This document shows, in pieces, positions 54,825-64,000 of a stretch of DNA of 64,000 nt (within the stretch, counting starts at the first letter, position 1; each line of letters opens with the position of its first letter). Source of the DNA: Shewanella avicenniae. GTDB lineage: Bacteria > Pseudomonadota > Gammaproteobacteria > Enterobacterales > Shewanellaceae. A model generated the notes under the pieces. That model searched no databases, was not told the origin of the DNA, and saw nothing but the letters and a program-made list of their open reading frames with translations. Position numbers and translations under genes: made by a program. Where the stretch lies: the NCBI RefSeq assembly GCF_017354945.1, contig NZ_CP071503.1:3782001-3846000 (forward strand), in the 5' to 3' direction.

Positions 54825-56699
54825 TTAACTCAATGGGTTATCTGTTGATACCTGATGTGCCCATACCCGATTTCGTCCAGCACCTTTGGCTTGATAGAGC
54901 GCTTTATCTGCCTCACTCAGCAGACGCTTGATGTGATCGTCAGACGCGACAATGGCTGCACTGACGCCAATACTGACGGTGAGCGGTACTCTGGCGTTAT
55001 CCCAGGTTATCTCGAGCTGGGCGATGGTTTCGCGTAACATCTCCGCTAACACCAGCGCCCCTTCAGCATCGGTATTCGGCAAAATAATGGCGAACTCTTC
55101 CCCACCAAACCGACAGACCAAGTCGCTGGGACGTTTCAGGTTTTCTCTTAAATTAAACGCTACCTGTTTGAGGATGTCATCGCCCGCAAGGTGACCGTAG
55201 GTATCATTAATCACTTTGAAGTGGTCGATGTCCAACATCATCAATGCTAATGGCGTTTGTTGACGACGGCTGATGCGCCCTTCAGCCTGCAAACGTTTTT
55301 CAAAACTGGCGCGATTACGCACACCAGTTAGACTATCCACTTGTGCTTGTTCAATCAGTTTCTGGTTTGCTTCGTTCAGTTCACGTAGGGTAAATTCCAG
55401 CTCCAGTGTTCGCTCTTGCACCATGCGCTCTAAGCGTTCATTGGTTGCGGCTTCCATTTGCAGCGCGTCTTCACGCACTTTCCGGATACGTTCCGCTTGT
55501 TCAAGCGCCTCTTGCTGAATGCGAGTTTTAGCTTTGCGCTCGTCGTTATAGCGGATCACTAACACAATCGCCTTGAGTACAATCTCAATGGTCAAACCGA
55601 TCATAATCGGCGTTTGTGGATTCACCGGCAGCGCAATAAATCCAATATATTGAAAACACGTTAGCAGCGAACCAATAATGATGCCCAGCGACGAGAACGC
55701 ATAAAGCTGCGCCAACTTATTACCACTGATCGCCTGCATGACGGTCATCACCGCCAGCGTCAAACAGATCAACACCGCGACAATCAGCTCAATGATCAGC
55801 GCAACGTGCTGACTAAAGCCAAAAGAGACCACCGCGAGCAGCAAGCAAAACGCCGTTAACGCCCGGCAAATCCGCAACATAGGAACGCTAAAATACTTCA
55901 GTAACAGGGTTTTTTCAGTAAACAGTGCGCCGAACGCGACCACTAATGGAATAACGACTGTGAGAACCTTCTGCTGCCAAAGCGGATAATTGGGCCACAA
56001 ATATTGAAATCCAGTGCCGTTGATACAACTCACCAGTAATGCCATAAACAGCACATAACCAGCGTAGTAACCGTAGGTGTAGGAGCCAGTGATCAATGCC
56101 ATACACAATGAAAACAAGCCGATGGCGCACAAAATCCCTAACTGAAAGCCTTTAATTATTTCCCGACTCTGCTCACGCTTGAGCAGCTCTGTGGACGACC
56201 ACAGATGGAGCGGTAAATAACTACTGCCTTCGGTTGACAAGGCGAGCCAAAACTCATGCTGTTCGCCCTGCTGCATCTCAAATGGCACCAGAAAATTGGC
56301 ATGGGCTTGCGGGCGTTTACTGAACGGTAAGGTGTCGCCGAGTACTAATTGCTGAACCAGTTCACCGTTGACAGTGTGGTATAGCCGCACCTGATCAACA
56401 TTGGGATTCGCCAGCTCTAAAAAACGATCGGTTTTACCGCTTCCCGCTTGGGTGAGTTTGACATACAACCAGCGGCCCTTTGCGCCGAGTTGCAATTGGA
56501 GTTGATCTTGTTGTGGCTGCCACTGCTGCGAGCTCAGCGCTTGAACCGCCTTTAAACTCATATTTGACGCTTGGTCGGTGACCAACACATAAGGCGTCAA
56601 ATCGATATCTACGCTTTTACCGTTGGAGACTTCAAAGGCGTTAGCAAACTGCGAAAACAGCATTAATCCAAACAGTAATAGATATCGACGCCAAGCCAC
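54825..56699 (-). CDS. 7TMR-DISM diguanylate cyclase
   Basis: A 624-residue membrane protein. A signal peptide precedes the extracellular 7TMR-DISM domain (residues about 25-180, with QDQLQLQLGAKGRWLYVKL), then seven hydrophobic helices (from GILCAIGLFSLCMALITG to VLKAIVLVIRYNDE), a coiled coil, and a GGDEF domain with GGEEF at 532-536, an active form. It makes c-di-GMP in response to an unknown external ligand, often sugar-like. The start is GTG with GGAG eight bases upstream, only five bases after the tatD stop, so it is read from the tat operon. Confidence 0.94.
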   Translation of the reverse strand: MAWRRYLLLFGLMLFSQFANAFEVSNGKSVDIDLTPYVLVTDQASNMSLKAVQALSSQQWQPQQDQLQLQLGAKGRWLYVKLTQAGSGKTDRFLELANPNVDQVRLYHTVNGELVQQLVLGDTLPFSKRPQAHANFLVPFEMQQGEQHEFWLALSTEGSSYLPLHLWSSTELLKREQSREIIKGFQLGILCAIGLFSLCMALITGSYTYGYYAGYVLFMALLVSCINGTGFQYLWPNYPLWQQKVLTVVIPLVVAFGALFTEKTLLLKYFSVPMLRICRALTAFCLLLAVVSFGFSQHVALIIELIVAVLICLTLAVMTVMQAISGNKLAQLYAFSSLGIIIGSLLTCFQYIGFIALPVNPQTPIMIGLTIEIVLKAIVLVIRYNDERKAKTRIQQEALEQAERIRKVREDALQMEAATNERLERMVQERTLELEFTLRELNEANQKLIEQAQVDSLTGVRNRASFEKRLQAEGRISRRQQTPLALMMLDIDHFKVINDTYGHLAGDDILKQVAFNLRENLKRPSDLVCRFGGEEFAIILPNTDAEGALVLAEMLRETIAQLEITWDNARVPLTVSIGVSAAIVASDDHIKRLLSEADKALYQAKGAGRNRVWAHQVSTDNPLS

Positions 56700-56704
56700 T
56701 GATA

Positions 56705-57496
56705 TTACTCCAATCCGAAAAACTTCAGGCTATTGGCATAGCAATGCGCGGCAAGCACATCTACTGGCTGACCACGAAGATGCGCAACATAGTGGGCGAT
56801 ATGCGGGAGATACTTAGGTTCATTCTTGCTAGATTTAGGCTTGGGCTTAAGATTACGCGGCAACAGATAAGGGCTATCGGTTTCCAGCAGCAATCGATCA
56901 TCTGGGATGACAGTGACGGCTTCCGCGAGCGCCTGACCACGACGCTCATCGCACACCCAGCCAGTAACGCCCAAATGAAGGTCTAATGCCAAGTACGCCT
57001 CAGCTTGAGCAATATCGCCGGTAAAACAGTGCAATAAGGCGGCGGGTAACTCAGCACGGAATTCTGACAAAATCGCCATAAACTCAAGGTGGGCATCGCG
57101 CTCATGCATCAACACAGGGCGCTGTAACTCGACCGCGAGCGCTAACTGTTCAGCAAAGGCTCGGCGTTGCTCTGCTGGAGTCGAATAATTGCGGTTAAAA
57201 TCGAGGCCACACTCGCCCACAGCAACCACCACTTTGCCCTGGCACATCTCACGCAAGCGGTCGGCACTATCGGACTGCCAACTGCTGGCGTGATGAGGAT
57301 GCACCCCTGCCGTGGTATAGAGTTGTGTTGGGTATTGTTGGCAGATTGCAATGCAACGGGCACTTTCATCTAACTCACTGCCAATCAGAATCAGCGGACT
57401 AACACCTACGGCGACAGCATCCGCAATGACCTGCTCGGCATTGGATTCTAGGGCGCTACCAACCAGATTGACTGCGATATCAATGTATTGATTCAC
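56705..57496 (-). CDS. tatD: TatD family deoxyribonuclease
   Basis: A 263-residue metal-dependent hydrolase with the amidohydrolase TIM barrel: IDIAVNLVG, AGVHPHHASSW, VAVGECGLDFNRN, LMHERDAHLEFM, LHCFTGDIAQ, and LLETDSPYLLPRN. TatD proteins are Mg-dependent nucleases with a role in DNA quality control and are not needed for Tat export. The GTG start overlaps the TGA of the preceding gene (GTGA). Fewer His in the first motif (DIAVNL instead of DxHxHL) is normal for the E. coli TatD branch. Confidence 0.94.
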   Translation of the reverse strand: MNQYIDIAVNLVGSALESNAEQVIADAVAVGVSPLILIGSELDESARCIAICQQYPTQLYTTAGVHPHHASSWQSDSADRLREMCQGKVVVAVGECGLDFNRNYSTPAEQRRAFAEQLALAVELQRPVLMHERDAHLEFMAILSEFRAELPAALLHCFTGDIAQAEAYLALDLHLGVTGWVCDERRGQALAEAVTVIPDDRLLLETDSPYLLPRNLKPKPKSSKNEPKYLPHIAHYVAHLRGQPVDVLAAHCYANSLKFFGLE

Positions 57497-57993
57497 TGTT
57501 GACGTTGCACCCTGATAGAGCGATTTCTTCCCTCAGCCTGAAGCAAGAATGAGCCTAGTGCAGCCTTTTTAATGGTCACTTTGTCACCCGCTTCTAAACG
57601 ATAACGACGCTGCTCGACTTGCTTCCACACCTGACCATTTTCGAAGGTGATAATTAGCTCTCCGCGCACTGATTCGCGGATTGAAGCGATGGTCAAATTT
57701 ATTTCTTCAGGCGATTTGATTACCTCAACAGGCTTAGCGCCAAAGCGGTCTATCGCTGCTGCGGTTGGTTCTTTAGAGGAGGTAGAAGAAACCACAGGCT
57801 CTACGTCCGATTGAGCTACGTCTGCCTGTGATTTCTCAACATGCTGTTGTAGAGACACACTTAAATCGTCATAACAAGCTAAGCGTTGTTGCGCGTTTTC
57901 GACCTTGGCACAGTCAAGTACGGCCTGTTCCACAGACGCTAAAGTAGAAAAACTCACACCTGCCGCCGCTACGGCGATCAAAAAATAGCGCAT
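57493..57993 (-). CDS. Small exported protein in the tat operon
   Basis: A 166-residue exported protein that I do not assign to a firm family. A signal-like helix (RYFLIAVAAAGVSFSTLAS) is followed by EQAVLDCAKVENAQQRLACYDDLS, a Cys-pair motif seen in several proteobacterial periplasmic proteins such as VasI-like ones. The C-terminal half is a small beta-rich fold (LIITFENGQVWKQVEQRRYRLEAGDKVTIKKAA). The ATG at 57993 is preferred because AAAGG is 9 bases upstream. It lies between tatC and tatD, coupled to tatD by a GTGA overlap. Confidence 0.75.
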   Translation of the reverse strand: MRYFLIAVAAAGVSFSTLASVEQAVLDCAKVENAQQRLACYDDLSVSLQQHVEKSQADVAQSDVEPVVSSTSSKEPTAAAIDRFGAKPVEVIKSPEEINLTIASIRESVRGELIITFENGQVWKQVEQRRYRLEAGDKVTIKKAALGSFLLQAEGRNRSIRVQRQQ

Positions 57994-58048
57994 CTCAAAC
58001 ATCCTTTATCAACAATGTCGTTATTTTAATATGACGTGAGATGATGGA

Positions 58049-58798
58049 CTAAGGCTGCTCTGCTTCCTCTGAATCATCCTCATCATCAGCCGGCTTGTAA
58101 AGCTTGGCTGCTAACAAACCGCCCTCAAAGAGTAACAGCATTGGTACGGCAAGCATAGTTTGTGACAGTACGTCTGGCGGTGTCAGCAACATGCCCACAA
58201 CAAACGCGCCGACCACAATGTAAGGACGCTTTTCTTTCAAATCTTCAGGGGTTGTGACGCCAGCCCAACACAGCAACACCACTGCAATCGGGATTTCAAA
58301 CGCCAAACCGAAGGCAAAGAACAGCTTCAAGATAAAGTTGAGATAACTGCTGATGTCAGTCGCAACTTGCACACCTTCCGGCGCTACGTTAGCAAAGAAG
58401 CCAAACACCACGGGAAACACCACGTAGTAGGCAAACACAATGCCGAGATAAAACAGCAAAGTGCTACTGATCAGCAGCGGGAAAACCAAACGTTTTTCAT
58501 GCTTGTACAAACCGGGCGCAACAAACGCCCAGATTTGATAAAGCACATGCGGGATGGCAATAAAGAGTGACAGCACCATCGTCAGCTTAAAGGGCGCGAA
58601 AAATGGTGCGCCAACATCGGTGGCAATCATGGTGCCGCTTTCTGGCATTGCCTGCAGCAATGGTACGGCCATGTAGTGATAGATATCTTTTGCCCAATAA
58701 ACGAGGCAAACAAACACCAACAAAACGCTGGCGATAGCTCTGAGCAGGCGGTTACGCAGCTCCAGCAAATGGCTGATTAACGGCAGCTGTTGCGACAT
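58049..58798 (-). CDS. tatC: Tat translocase subunit TatC
   Basis: A 249-residue six-helix inner-membrane protein, receptor for twin-arginine signal peptides. It starts [20 protein letters not shown], followed by a Glu-rich cytoplasmic loop region; [27 protein letters not shown] and [20 protein letters not shown] are typical. It has an acidic tail ([12 protein letters not shown]). The gene lies 12 bases after tatB in the order tatA, tatB, tatC. Confidence 0.97.
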   Translation of the reverse strand: MSQQLPLISHLLELRNRLLRAIASVLLVFVCLVYWAKDIYHYMAVPLLQAMPESGTMIATDVGAPFFAPFKLTMVLSLFIAIPHVLYQIWAFVAPGLYKHEKRLVFPLLISSTLLFYLGIVFAYYVVFPVVFGFFANVAPEGVQVATDISSYLNFILKLFFAFGLAFEIPIAVVLLCWAGVTTPEDLKEKRPYIVVGAFVVGMLLTPPDVLSQTMLAVPMLLLFEGGLLAAKLYKPADDEDDSEEAEQP

Positions 58799-58810
58799 GT
58801 ATTACTCGCT

Positions 58811-59227
58811 TTATTTATCTTTACCAGCTTCAGAAGCGCTAAGGTTGCTGTCACTTGCAGGAGCACTTTCAGGTGTCGACGAAGTGCTATCAAGTTTCGG
58901 CGGATTTTTAGAAAATGGCGACGATGATTCAATATCGTATGGACGATTGACCGCCTGCGCTGCTTCTTTCAGCTGATCGAGAGAATCCTGCAATTCTGGA
59001 GACAAATCGCCTAACCCTTTTTGCTCAGCCTTTTTTAAATTGGCTTGCAGCTCTTCAAGTTTCAGCTCTTGCTCTAGCTCATCTTTAACCGAATTGGCCA
59101 TCCGCTTCATAGTGCGGATCCAACCGGAAACCGTGCGGACTGCGATCGGCAGACGTTCGGGGCCGAGAACAACCAGCCCCAGAATTCCGATCAACAGTAA
59201 TTCGGAAAAACCGATACCGTCGAACAT
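58811..59227 (-). CDS. tatB: Tat translocase subunit TatB
   Basis: A 138-residue protein with one N-terminal helix ([26 protein letters not shown]), the conserved Glu/Gly-Pro of TatB, then an amphipathic helix and a long Ser/Glu-rich C-terminus (residues about 75-138). TatB with TatC forms the receptor complex. It lies six bases after tatA. Confidence 0.97.
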   Translation of the reverse strand: MFDGIGFSELLLIGILGLVVLGPERLPIAVRTVSGWIRTMKRMANSVKDELEQELKLEELQANLKKAEQKGLGDLSPELQDSLDQLKEAAQAVNRPYDIESSSPFSKNPPKLDSTSSTPESAPASDSNLSASEAGKDK

Positions 59228-59233
59228 AGTGGA

Positions 59234-59467
59234 TTACGCCTGTTCTTTTTCCTTAGACTCTGGTTTTTTCTCTGCTTCAGCGCTGGTGCTCTTCGCTACA
59301 GAATCTTTGTCTTCAAGAGACTTTTGCTCTTCATCAGACATGGCTTTCTTAAAGCCTTTAACTGCACCGCCGAGGTCGCCACCCAGTGAACGCAATTTCT
59401 TGGTTCCGAATAGCAGCACAACGATTAAAGCGATGATAAGAAGTTGCCAAATACTGATACCACCCAT
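59234..59467 (-). CDS. tatA: Tat translocase subunit TatA
   Basis: A 77-residue single-span protein: [28 protein letters not shown], with the hinge Gly/Thr and the amphipathic helix [17 protein letters not shown], then a charged tail. TatA forms the channel. AGGA lies 7 bases upstream of the ATG. First gene of tatABC, 62 bases after ubiB on the same strand. Confidence 0.97.
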   Translation of the reverse strand: MGGISIWQLLIIALIVVLLFGTKKLRSLGGDLGGAVKGFKKAMSDEEQKSLEDKDSVAKSTSAEAEKKPESKEKEQA

Positions 59468-59529
59468 GCAGGTTTCCTCTCGACTTAATGATCGGCTCTA
59501 TTATGAACCTTTGATTAGTAAATAACGAA

Positions 59530-61182
59530 TTAAAATTTTCTGATTTTTGGTCTAGATCGCCATCCTAACAACCAAAAAATAACGCCAGCTATTATGCAGG
59601 CAGGAGCGAGCCAAAGTGTACCGTCCTGAGCAAATATTATCGTGCCGCAGATCACCAATACTGCAGATGTGATCAGCAGATAATTGCTAGTATGTGAGCG
59701 CTGTTGATGTCTGAGGTATTTATCCAGCAACTGCTGTTGGGAACCGAGTAGGTTACGTCCCAGTTTCAAGTTGTCGTAAATCAGCTCTGGCAGATCTGGC
59801 AGTTTGTCGCCCCAATAGGGCAGATGCTTTTTAGCTTTGTTGAACATCGCTTTCGGGCCCACTTGCTGCGACATCCAATCTTCGAGGAACGGCTTAGCGG
59901 TTTGCCACAAATCGAGTTGTGGATACAACTGCCGCCCTAAGCCCTCAATGTAGAGTAAAGTTTTTTCCAACAACACTAACTGTGGCTGCACTATGATGTG
60001 GAAACTACGTGCCGTGCGGAATAGCTCTAACAGCACATGACCAAAAGAGATTTGGTTCAACGGCTTGTTGAACATCGGCTCGCACACCACTTTTACCGCC
60101 TGCTCAAAGGCCTGCATGTCGGTATCGGGAGAAACCCAACCTGACTCAACATACAACTGTGCAATCCGATGATAATCACGATTAAAAAACGCTAAGAAAT
60201 TTTCTGCCAGATAACGGGTATCGGTGTCGCTAAGAGTACCCATAATGCCACAATCGAGGCCAATATAGGTCGGATCGTCTGGATGTTCTCGCGAGACAAA
60301 AATATTGCCAGGATGCATGTCGGCATGAAAAAAGTTGTCGCGAAACACTTGGGTGAAAAACAGCTGCACGCCTTTTTCAGCCAGCAATTTGAGATTCGTG
60401 CCTTGCGCTTTCAATGCGGCGATATCAGAGACGGGAATTCCCTCAATACGTTCCATCACCATTAGCCGCGGATAACACAATTCCTCATACACATAAGGCA
60501 CATAGAGCGCGTTGGAATCGAGAAAATTATTGCGCAGCTTGATGGTATTCAGCGCCTCGAGCTTAAGGTTTAATTCACCTAAGATGGTGGTGCGATAGTC
60601 ATCAACCACTTCAGCAGGGCGCAAACGGTTGCCTGAGCCTAACAGCGTTTCTAGCAACCTTGAAGTTTGTTGCATCAATTGCAAATCCGCGAGGATCTGT
60701 TTTTCAACGTTAGGACGCAGCACTTTCAAGACTACTTTTTTGCCATTGGATTTAAGCTTGGCAGTATGCACTTGTGAGATCGACGCTGACGCCAACGGCT
60801 TATCGTCGAACTCATCGAAAATTGATTCAATAGGTGCCTTTAATTCGGCCTCAATGGCTTGCCGCGCTAATTGAGAGTCAAACGGCGGCACTCTGTCTTG
60901 CAGCATCGCGAGCTCATAAGCCCACTCATCACTTAACAGATCGCGTCGAGTTGAGAGCATCTGACCAAATTTAATATAAACCGGCCCTAACTCCTGCATT
61001 GCCAGTTTAAGACGCTCACCACTAGGACGCTGTTTGTGGCGATTACGAAGCCAAAACAAACTGCGGCGCCATAAGCGGAAATACCAAGGAGTGAGTTTTT
61101 TAGGAAGCAGCTCGTCGAGCCCATAATGGAGAAAAATGGCAACAACCTGATAGGCTCTCTTGAAGCTACTGGCGAAACTCAT
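59530..61182 (-). CDS. ubiB: Ubiquinone biosynthesis protein UbiB
   Basis: A 550-residue ABC1/ADCK-family atypical kinase required for ubiquinone synthesis, close to E. coli UbiB (546). The KxGQ motif is in [13 protein letters not shown], the atypical A-rich loop in [14 protein letters not shown], and kinase features in [22 protein letters not shown] and [10 protein letters not shown]. Two C-terminal helices ([18 protein letters not shown]) anchor it to the membrane. Its ATG overlaps the ubiJ stop (ATGA). Confidence 0.97.
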   Translation of the reverse strand: MSFASSFKRAYQVVAIFLHYGLDELLPKKLTPWYFRLWRRSLFWLRNRHKQRPSGERLKLAMQELGPVYIKFGQMLSTRRDLLSDEWAYELAMLQDRVPPFDSQLARQAIEAELKAPIESIFDEFDDKPLASASISQVHTAKLKSNGKKVVLKVLRPNVEKQILADLQLMQQTSRLLETLLGSGNRLRPAEVVDDYRTTILGELNLKLEALNTIKLRNNFLDSNALYVPYVYEELCYPRLMVMERIEGIPVSDIAALKAQGTNLKLLAEKGVQLFFTQVFRDNFFHADMHPGNIFVSREHPDDPTYIGLDCGIMGTLSDTDTRYLAENFLAFFNRDYHRIAQLYVESGWVSPDTDMQAFEQAVKVVCEPMFNKPLNQISFGHVLLELFRTARSFHIIVQPQLVLLEKTLLYIEGLGRQLYPQLDLWQTAKPFLEDWMSQQVGPKAMFNKAKKHLPYWGDKLPDLPELIYDNLKLGRNLLGSQQQLLDKYLRHQQRSHTSNYLLITSAVLVICGTIIFAQDGTLWLAPACIIAGVIFWLLGWRSRPKIRKF

Positions 61183-61808
61183 ACGCTATTGGTGTCCTTC
61201 AATTTGGCGATACGCTGTTCGAGCAGATCTACCGCACTCACAAGATCATCAATTCTGTCGCAATGACGAATAAATTCAAGCTTATGGGGTGCGACGCGGT
61301 ACTCTTCAGTTGCCAATTGGCCAAGGTGTGACCAAGTTTTTAGTCCAATCGACTTTAACTCGTCCACTGCGCGTACCGTATGACTGGTGAGCCAATAGGC
61401 GGGGGCGTCTCCAATATAACGAGACAAAGGCTCGACCACATCAGGATTTATTAGCTGCAAAAACTGACTAAACTGCTGCAACAGGGCTAAGTCGCCCTCA
61501 ATCGCTAACTTGTCTTGCTTAATCAGTTCAGTAAGGCTTTCACCCTCATGCAGTTTGAGCAGTTGAGTCGCATCAGCTTTAACTCGTACATCGACCGTTG
61601 CCGGATAGTGACTCATCACTTGGATTTGCTCACTAAACAGCAGGTAGAGTGGCCACGAAAGCTGTCTTAACTCAAAACAAAATACTTTGCCAGACAGAGG
61701 CTTGAGCTTGCTGGCATCGATGTGGGATAACGCAATCGCTTTAGCAAGCGCAGTTTCAATGGCGCCACAACACACTAAGCGCCATTGCTGGGCTGGACTA
61801 AATTGCAT
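61179..61808 (-). CDS. ubiJ: Ubiquinone biosynthesis accessory factor UbiJ
   Basis: A 209-residue protein with an N-terminal SCP2/sterol-carrier-like domain that holds ubiquinone intermediates ([46 protein letters not shown]). The C-terminus is helical and charged ([17 protein letters not shown]). UbiJ with UbiK is needed for aerobic ubiquinone synthesis. The ATG at 61808 (MQFSPAQQ) is one base after the ubiE stop codon; the longer frame overlapping ubiE is less likely. Confidence 0.93.
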   Translation of the reverse strand: MQFSPAQQWRLVCCGAIETALAKAIALSHIDASKLKPLSGKVFCFELRQLSWPLYLLFSEQIQVMSHYPATVDVRVKADATQLLKLHEGESLTELIKQDKLAIEGDLALLQQFSQFLQLINPDVVEPLSRYIGDAPAYWLTSHTVRAVDELKSIGLKTWSHLGQLATEEYRVAPHKLEFIRHCDRIDDLVSAVDLLEQRIAKLKDTNSV

Positions 61809-61809
61809 T

Positions 61810-62565
61810 TCAGAACTTGTAGCCACGGTGCAATGCCACGATTCCATCGGTCATGTTGATGTAGTCAACCTGCTCTAAACCGGCTTGTTCCATCATGCCT
61901 TTCAGCGTTTCTTGATCTGGATGCATACGGATTGATTCCGCCAGATACTCATAGCTATCTGCATCATGCGCAATCACTTTGCCGATCATTGGCAGCATCT
62001 TAAAGCTATACAGATCGTAGGCTTTATTCATGATCGCATGCTTTGGCTTAGAAAATTCCAATACCAACAGCTTGCCACCTGGCTTCAATACCCGCTGCAT
62101 TGAATGCAATGCAGCATCTTTGTTCGTCACGTTACGCAAACCAAAAGCGATGGTGATGATGTCAAAGGTGTTATCAGGAAACGGCAGATTTTCTGCGTTA
62201 GCTTGAACATAGTTGACGTTGTTAACGATGCCTTTATCGCGCAATTTGCTACGGCCAACTTTCAACATGGAATCGTTGATATCGGCCAACACCACTTCGC
62301 CAGTGTCACCCACAATGCGTGAGAACTTAGCCGTTAAATCGCCAGTACCACCGGCCAAATCTAACACCTTCATGCCTGGGCGAGCGCCAGCGCATTCAAT
62401 GGTGAAGCGTTTCCAGAGTCGATGGATACCAAACGACAATACATCGTTCATGATGTCGTAGCGCGTGGCAACTGAGTGGAACACACCTGCGACCATATCC
62501 GCTTTTTTATCAGCATCGACCGTTTTATAACCAAAATGGGTACTTGTGGATGAGTCTTCAGACAT
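61810..62565 (-). CDS. ubiE: Ubiquinone/menaquinone biosynthesis methyltransferase UbiE
   Basis: A 251-residue SAM-dependent C-methyltransferase, the same length as E. coli UbiE. SAM-binding residues are in [16 protein letters not shown], with [31 protein letters not shown] and [16 protein letters not shown]. It methylates both ubiquinone and menaquinone precursors. The ATG at 62565 ([14 protein letters not shown]) has AGGA eight bases upstream; a frame beginning about 80 codons earlier does not match the family. First of ubiE-ubiJ-ubiB. Confidence 0.97.
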   Translation of the reverse strand: MSEDSSTSTHFGYKTVDADKKADMVAGVFHSVATRYDIMNDVLSFGIHRLWKRFTIECAGARPGMKVLDLAGGTGDLTAKFSRIVGDTGEVVLADINDSMLKVGRSKLRDKGIVNNVNYVQANAENLPFPDNTFDIITIAFGLRNVTNKDAALHSMQRVLKPGGKLLVLEFSKPKHAIMNKAYDLYSFKMLPMIGKVIAHDADSYEYLAESIRMHPDQETLKGMMEQAGLEQVDYINMTDGIVALHRGYKF

Positions 62566-62795
62566 TCGTGAATTCCTATGAACAACTATAATTGCGTGAA
62601 AGTGTATGCGTTGGCACGCCTGTGCCAAATCCCTTTTACTTAAGGCTGTGATCATGCCGTAAAAATTCGGGATATCGCCGCCGATCAGGTCGAGCATTAG
62701 ACCATAATCTGGGCGCGCTGAATAGCGCTTGATGGTAATCATACGATAAACCCGCCACAGCGGTTCACCCTGAAACCTCGCGTTACACAGCAATA

Positions 62796-62822
62796 ACAAA
62801 AAAGCCGACACAATGCCGGCTT
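62796..62822 (-). terminator. Terminator after rraA
   Basis: On the minus strand AAGCCG and CGGCTT form a six-bp stem around a loop of about nine bases followed by TTTTTTGTT. It is 20 bases after the rraA stop codon. Confidence 0.7.
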
Positions 62823-62841
62823 CTTGGACTAAATCTGAATG

Positions 62842-63327
62842 TTATTCAATATCTAGCGGTTCTGGCGACAGGATAATACCGGTATTGTCGGCGTAGATAT
62901 GATCACCGGGGATAAAGGTCACGCCACCGAAGTTAACCGGGATATCCACTTCACCGATTGCATTGGCATCGGCTCCAACAGGAATCGAGGCTAAGGCTTG
63001 AATACCGATGTCAGCATCTTCCAAGGCATCCACTTCTCGCACGCTACCGTACACCACAATGCCTTCCCAGTTGTTCTTCACGGCGAGTTCAGCCACCGAC
63101 GCGTCAATCAAAGCGCGACGTAATGAGCCGCCACCATCAACCAGCAGCACCTTGCCCTCACCATCCTCCTGCAACACATCGAGGATGAGACCGTTATCTT
63201 CAAAACATTTAATGGTACAAATCGCACCACCAAAGGAACTGCAGCCACCATAGTTACTGAACATTGGTTCTACTACATCCACAACATCCAGGTACATATC
63301 GCACAGCTCTGAAGTGTTGTATTCCAT
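62842..63327 (-). CDS. rraA: Ribonuclease E activity regulator RraA
   Basis: A 161-residue protein matching E. coli RraA in length and sequence: [90 protein letters not shown]. It binds RNase E and RhlB and slows the degradosome. Of three adjacent ATG codons the third (63327) is chosen, since AGGAG is seven bases upstream. It is alone in its unit. Confidence 0.96.
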   Translation of the reverse strand: MEYNTSELCDMYLDVVDVVEPMFSNYGGCSSFGGAICTIKCFEDNGLILDVLQEDGEGKVLLVDGGGSLRRALIDASVAELAVKNNWEGIVVYGSVREVDALEDADIGIQALASIPVGADANAIGEVDIPVNFGGVTFIPGDHIYADNTGIILSPEPLDIE

Positions 63328-63604
63328 CATCATACTCCTGTTTTTTCAGTCCGGCCTTGTTTGACAAGGTTCTGCACAACTTGGTCATCAAGTATATAAG
63401 GGATTCTTTAAAAGGAAAGCGCCATTGCTCACGTAAGCTACCGCGCCGCATACACTTTAGCCAAATTTCTCCACCGTGTTATCGCAGAAATCACCCCATT
63501 CGCGCCTGGTTAGCCCTGCTGAATCTCACGGCTTTCTGCTAGTATATGCCCCTTGCTACATCCTTTCTCTTTTTTTGTGGTATTTATCCAAGGCATTTGC
63601 GGTT

Positions 63605-63868
63605 ATGGAAGCGTTAAATAGCGTTGAGCTGGTTGGCTACAGCGCATCAATTATGGTCGCCATCTCCTTGATGATGAAAAATATCATCTGGCTTCGCTGG
63701 TTAAATTTGGGTGGTTGTCTGTTGTTTGTACTATACGGTGCCGCCATTAGCGCATGGCCAGTTGCGGTCATGAATGGCTTAGTCGGCGTAATAAATCTGT
63801 TCCATCTGCTGCGGTTATATCGGGTCAAATTCCGTAATGATAGTGAGCTCGATGTAACAAAAATGTAG
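63605..63868 (+). CDS. YgjV-like inner-membrane protein
   Basis: An 87-residue protein with about three hydrophobic segments (SASIMVAISLMMKNIIWLRW, LGGCLLFVLYGAAISAWPVAV, MNGLVGVINLFHLLRLYRV). The order NNLGGCLLFxxYG and later MNxxxxxINxxxxxRL resembles the YgjV/PF10688 family of small inner-membrane proteins, whose function is unknown. The start at 63605 gives the expected size; a frame starting 43 codons earlier is possible but has a less family-like N-terminus. Confidence 0.8.
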   Translation: MEALNSVELVGYSASIMVAISLMMKNIIWLRWLNLGGCLLFVLYGAAISAWPVAVMNGLVGVINLFHLLRLYRVKFRNDSELDVTKM

Positions 63869-63938
63869 AGCTAGTGTCACCCTTGCGTCATGGCGAACTT
63901 TTAATCTATCCGCCATATGACGAGAAGGAGTGCCCACT

Positions 63939-64000
63939 ATGCTTTTACAACTCGCAGATTGGGATCGCCGCGGATTCTGCCAACTGCTCTATTTAGGCCG
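63939..64000 (+). CDS. Start of an unidentified gene, cut by window end
   Basis: An open frame of 20 codons to the window edge, beginning MLLQLADWDRRGFCQLLYLG. AAGGAG lies eight bases upstream, a strong ribosome-binding site. It is too short to identify. It is 70 bases after the YgjV-like gene on the same strand and could be cotranscribed with it. Confidence 0.6.
   Translation, partial: MLLQLADWDRRGFCQLLYLG

Overview
The window looks like ordinary chromosome of a gammaproteobacterium, most likely Shewanella or a close marine relative. The reasons are the AcnD/PrpF form of the 2-methylcitrate cycle under a GntR-type regulator, a TorF-type porin, a DUF3016 protein, a vibriolysin-like M4 protease, the trxA-rho / rhlB-gppA neighbourhood, ubiE-ubiJ-ubiB-tatABC-tatD, ZapB, and very many c-di-GMP genes. 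Species is inferred from gene content only. I see no tRNA, rRNA, CRISPR array, prophage or insertion sequence.

Layout. 1-9.3 kb: a truncated EAL-CBS-GGDEF protein, a DUF3016 protein, an HU protein, a TorF-like porin, then a three-gene signalling operon (CHASE-PAS histidine kinase, single-domain response regulator, REC-GGDEF-EAL regulator), a 60-residue protein and a Cache/PDC membrane protein. 9.6-15.6 kb: secreted M4 metalloprotease, Na+/alanine-type symporter, DMT permease and a beta-CASP metallo-hydrolase. 15.7-19.8 kb: an arsenic operon (arsR, PF03773 permease, small thioredoxin-like protein, GAPDH-like enzyme, arsJ). 20.2-24.4 kb: proline import and synthesis (a 58-residue membrane peptide, putP, proB, proA). 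24.6-32.1 kb: purC, a secreted unknown, a divergent SAH-hydrolase-like protein, GST, acetyltransferase, RidA, phosphatase, zapB and a branched-chain aminotransferase. 32.1-36.6 kb: a 1478-residue propeller sensor with GGDEF and EAL. 36.7-43.7 kb: the propionate operon, regulator-prpB-prpC-acnD-prpF, with three copies of a 12-bp palindrome at its promoter end. 43.7-49.9 kb: DUF523, two tandem acyltransferases, a Tsx-type channel, and an NfeD/SPFH/SPFH operon. 49.9-54.7 kb: rho, trxA, rhlB, gppA and a periplasmic thioredoxin. 54.8-64 kb: diguanylate cyclase, tatD, an exported protein, tatCBA, ubiB, ubiJ, ubiE, rraA, a YgjV-like protein and the start of one more gene.

How the genes work together. 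Propionyl-CoA is burned by prpC/acnD/prpF/prpB. Arsenate is likely trapped as 1-arseno-3-phosphoglycerate by the GAPDH-like enzyme and pumped out by ArsJ. putP imports proline while proBA makes its precursor. Ubiquinone synthesis (ubiE, ubiJ, ubiB) sits beside the Tat export machinery. Four complete or partial GGDEF/EAL proteins lie here, one of them wired to a histidine kinase operon.

The most interesting items are the unannotated-size membrane peptide before putP, the SAH-hydrolase homologue that has lost catalytic residues, the paired alternative hairpins in the rho leader, the propionate operator palindromes, and the tandem SPFH pair. I found no clear evidence of a wholly new multi-gene system.
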